A stretch of DNA of 33,044 bases from Nitrososphaerota archaeon (GTDB lineage Archaea > Thermoproteota > Nitrososphaeria > Nitrososphaerales > Gagatemarchaeaceae): assembly GCA_027886975.1 (NCBI GenBank), contig JAPCJK010000013.1:1-33044 (forward strand), read 5' to 3'. Of the stretch, positions 32,501-33,044 are shown piece after piece; the stretch's first letter is position 1; every line of letters begins with the position of its first letter. Both the position numbers and the translations under genes were made by a program. The notes under the pieces are model-generated. The model was not told the DNA's origin. It saw only the letters and a list, made by a program, of their open reading frames with translations, and did not search any database.

Positions 32501-32697
32501 GGATGCGTTCTGAAAACTGCGGGCTGGTCTGAATGGTGGCGATATTCGGGTTGACGAGGACCGAGTCCACCCCCTCCTCCTTCAGGGCCTTAAGGCACTG
32601 GCTGCCGGAGTAGTCGAACTTGCGGCTGGTTCTACCAGCTTTCGCCTGCTTCTCCGACTTTAATCGCGCCGCTGCCTATGACGAGGACTTTCTTCAC
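29571..32697 (-). CDS. carB: Carbamoyl-phosphate synthase large subunit, reading frame split by a 22-nt insert
   Basis: CarB makes carbamoyl phosphate from bicarbonate, ammonia (from CarA) and 2 ATP. Translation starts at GTG 32697 (VKKVLVIGSGAIKVGEAGE), overlapping the carA stop by 4 nt. After 19 codons the frame meets a TAG inside a 22-nt insert (32640-32619). From 32618 the protein resumes as FDYSGSQ and continues unbroken for 1015 residues to 29571. Joined, the protein is 1034 aa, normal for archaea. Both ATP-grasp halves are present (NMENMLGMRVHTGDN; ECNLRASRSLPFV), as is the MGS-type C-terminus. Without removal of the insert, only an internal start such as GTG 32570 could be used, losing the conserved first strand and loop. 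Confidence 0.9.
32619..32640 (-). other. Putative 22-nt bulge-helix-bulge mini-intron in carB
   Basis: The insert lies between GGC-GAA and TTC-GAC, i.e. inside the invariant GEAGEFDYSG. Its inner hairpin pairs 32639-32634 with 32630-32625 (6 bp, 3-nt loop). Exon bases 32645-32643 pair with 32624-32622 (GCG/CGC, extended by a G-A mismatch at 32646/32621). This leaves two 3-nt bulges on opposite strands: 32642-32640 (AA^A) and 32620-32618 (AG^U). Cutting each bulge after its second base removes exactly 22 nt and restores the frame. The outer helix is weak, so this is a relaxed (HBh'-like) motif. Confidence 0.5.
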
Positions 32698-33044
32698 GCC
32701 CTCAAGCTTCGAAACTCCTCACCTCTTTGGCGCTCTCCCGTGGTAGCGTCTGCGAACTTGTCGAAGACAAACATTGTATCGTAGGGCCCGGGGGTGGCCT
32801 CGGGATGAAATTGCACCGCCATGCAGGGCTTGCTCTTGTGGAAGACCCCTTCAATCGTTCTGTCGTCAGCGTTGATGAACCAAGGCTTCAGTTCAGTCCT
32901 AGCGAGTGATTTCTCGTAGATGGCGTAGCCGTGGTTCTGGCTGGTGACATAACCCAGCCCGTTCGTCAGGTCTATGCAAGGCTTGTTCTGCCCCCGGTGG
33001 CCGTACTTCAGCTTGAACGTCTTTGCACCCTGGGACATACCTAC
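32694..33044 (-). CDS. carA: Carbamoyl-phosphate synthase small subunit (partial, C-terminal part)
   Basis: The last 116 codons of CarA, continuing beyond the window edge. This is the class I glutamine amidotransferase domain. KYGHRGQNKPC and SQNHGYAI are typical CarA blocks, and VQFHPEATPGP holds the catalytic His-Glu pair; the nucleophile Cys lies outside the window. It supplies ammonia from glutamine to CarB. Its TGA (32694-32696) overlaps the carB GTG, so the two subunits are translationally coupled. Confidence 0.95.
   Translation of the reverse strand, partial: VGMSQGAKTFKLKYGHRGQNKPCIDLTNGLGYVTSQNHGYAIYEKSLARTELKPWFINADDRTIEGVFHKSKPCMAVQFHPEATPGPYDTMFVFDKFADATTGERQRGEEFRSLRA

Noticed and set aside
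32619-32640. Programmed translational bypass (T4 gene 60-like) as explanation of the carB break
   Set aside because: A stop and hairpin are present, but the codon before the landing site is AAG while the last in-frame codon is GAA, so there is no matched take-off/landing pair.
1-33044. CRISPR arrays, insertion sequences, rRNA genes, restriction or other named defence genes
   Set aside because: No regularly spaced repeats, transposase motifs, rRNA signatures or defence-protein motifs were seen; the only mobile-type gene is the homing endonuclease.

Overview
The window reads as a compact archaeal chromosome segment with mid-range to high GC. The ribosomal protein uS10, the aconitase-X phosphomevalonate dehydratase pair, the helicase-only Hef-like protein, many TTG/GTG starts and TATA boxes about 26-33 nt upstream of start codons (a leaderless-transcript pattern) all point to Archaea. 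The uS10 sequence and several small zinc or hypothetical proteins look most like Nitrososphaeria (Thaumarchaeota) or a close sister lineage. That placement is inference from recall, not from a search.

Layout. 1-3.1 kb: a RecA/KaiC-like ATPase with eroded ATP motifs, a 427-nt gap holding a tRNA-like element and a large inverted repeat, a two-TM miniprotein, and a membrane-anchored sulfite-oxidase-family molybdoenzyme with an internal Tat-like motif. 3.1-5.6 kb (minus): secreted/anchored protein, ABC ATPase and ABC-2 permease. 5.7-8.1 kb (plus): a CxxC protein, a small winged-helix protein, a structured intergenic segment, and a Hef/FANCM-like helicase. 8.1-10.1 kb (minus): PadR regulator and pyruvate kinase. 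10.2-13.9 kb (plus): two consecutive ABC-2 exporter systems, the first divergent from padR across an AT-rich operator-like region. 13.9-19.8 kb (mostly minus): metallophosphoesterase, CoxG-like SRPBCC protein, acyl-CoA dehydrogenase, MazG-like protein, endonuclease III, SDR epimerase with a His-tailed partner, and a helical hypothetical. 19.8-20.4 kb: a free-standing LAGLIDADG-type homing endonuclease that looks recently inserted. 20.4-25.6 kb: zinc protein and enolase-superfamily enzyme sharing one bidirectional TATA; the translationally coupled aconitase-X large subunit, small subunit and HAD phosphatase; and a divergent iron alcohol dehydrogenase. 25.6-29.6 kb: aldehyde dehydrogenase, a hidden 44-aa gene, uS10, an epimerase, a hypothetical and an IDI-like Nudix protein. 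29.6-33.0 kb: carAB on the minus strand.

Most notable observation. carB is interrupted after codon 19 by exactly 22 nt (32640-32619, minus) containing an in-frame stop. Removing it restores the conserved GEAGEFDYSG motif. The insert folds into a relaxed bulge-helix-bulge motif whose canonical cut positions coincide with the two junctions, so it may be a tiny archaeal pre-mRNA intron processed by the tRNA splicing endonuclease. A mutation or assembly error remains possible.

How the genes may work together. The aconitase-X pair plus the IDI-like protein fit the archaeal (modified mevalonate) isoprenoid route. carAB feeds pyrimidine and arginine synthesis. The Fe-ADH/ALDH pair, acyl-CoA dehydrogenase and pyruvate kinase belong to central carbon or organic acid metabolism. 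Three ABC-2 type ATPases with their permeases make export or membrane maintenance a recurrent theme.
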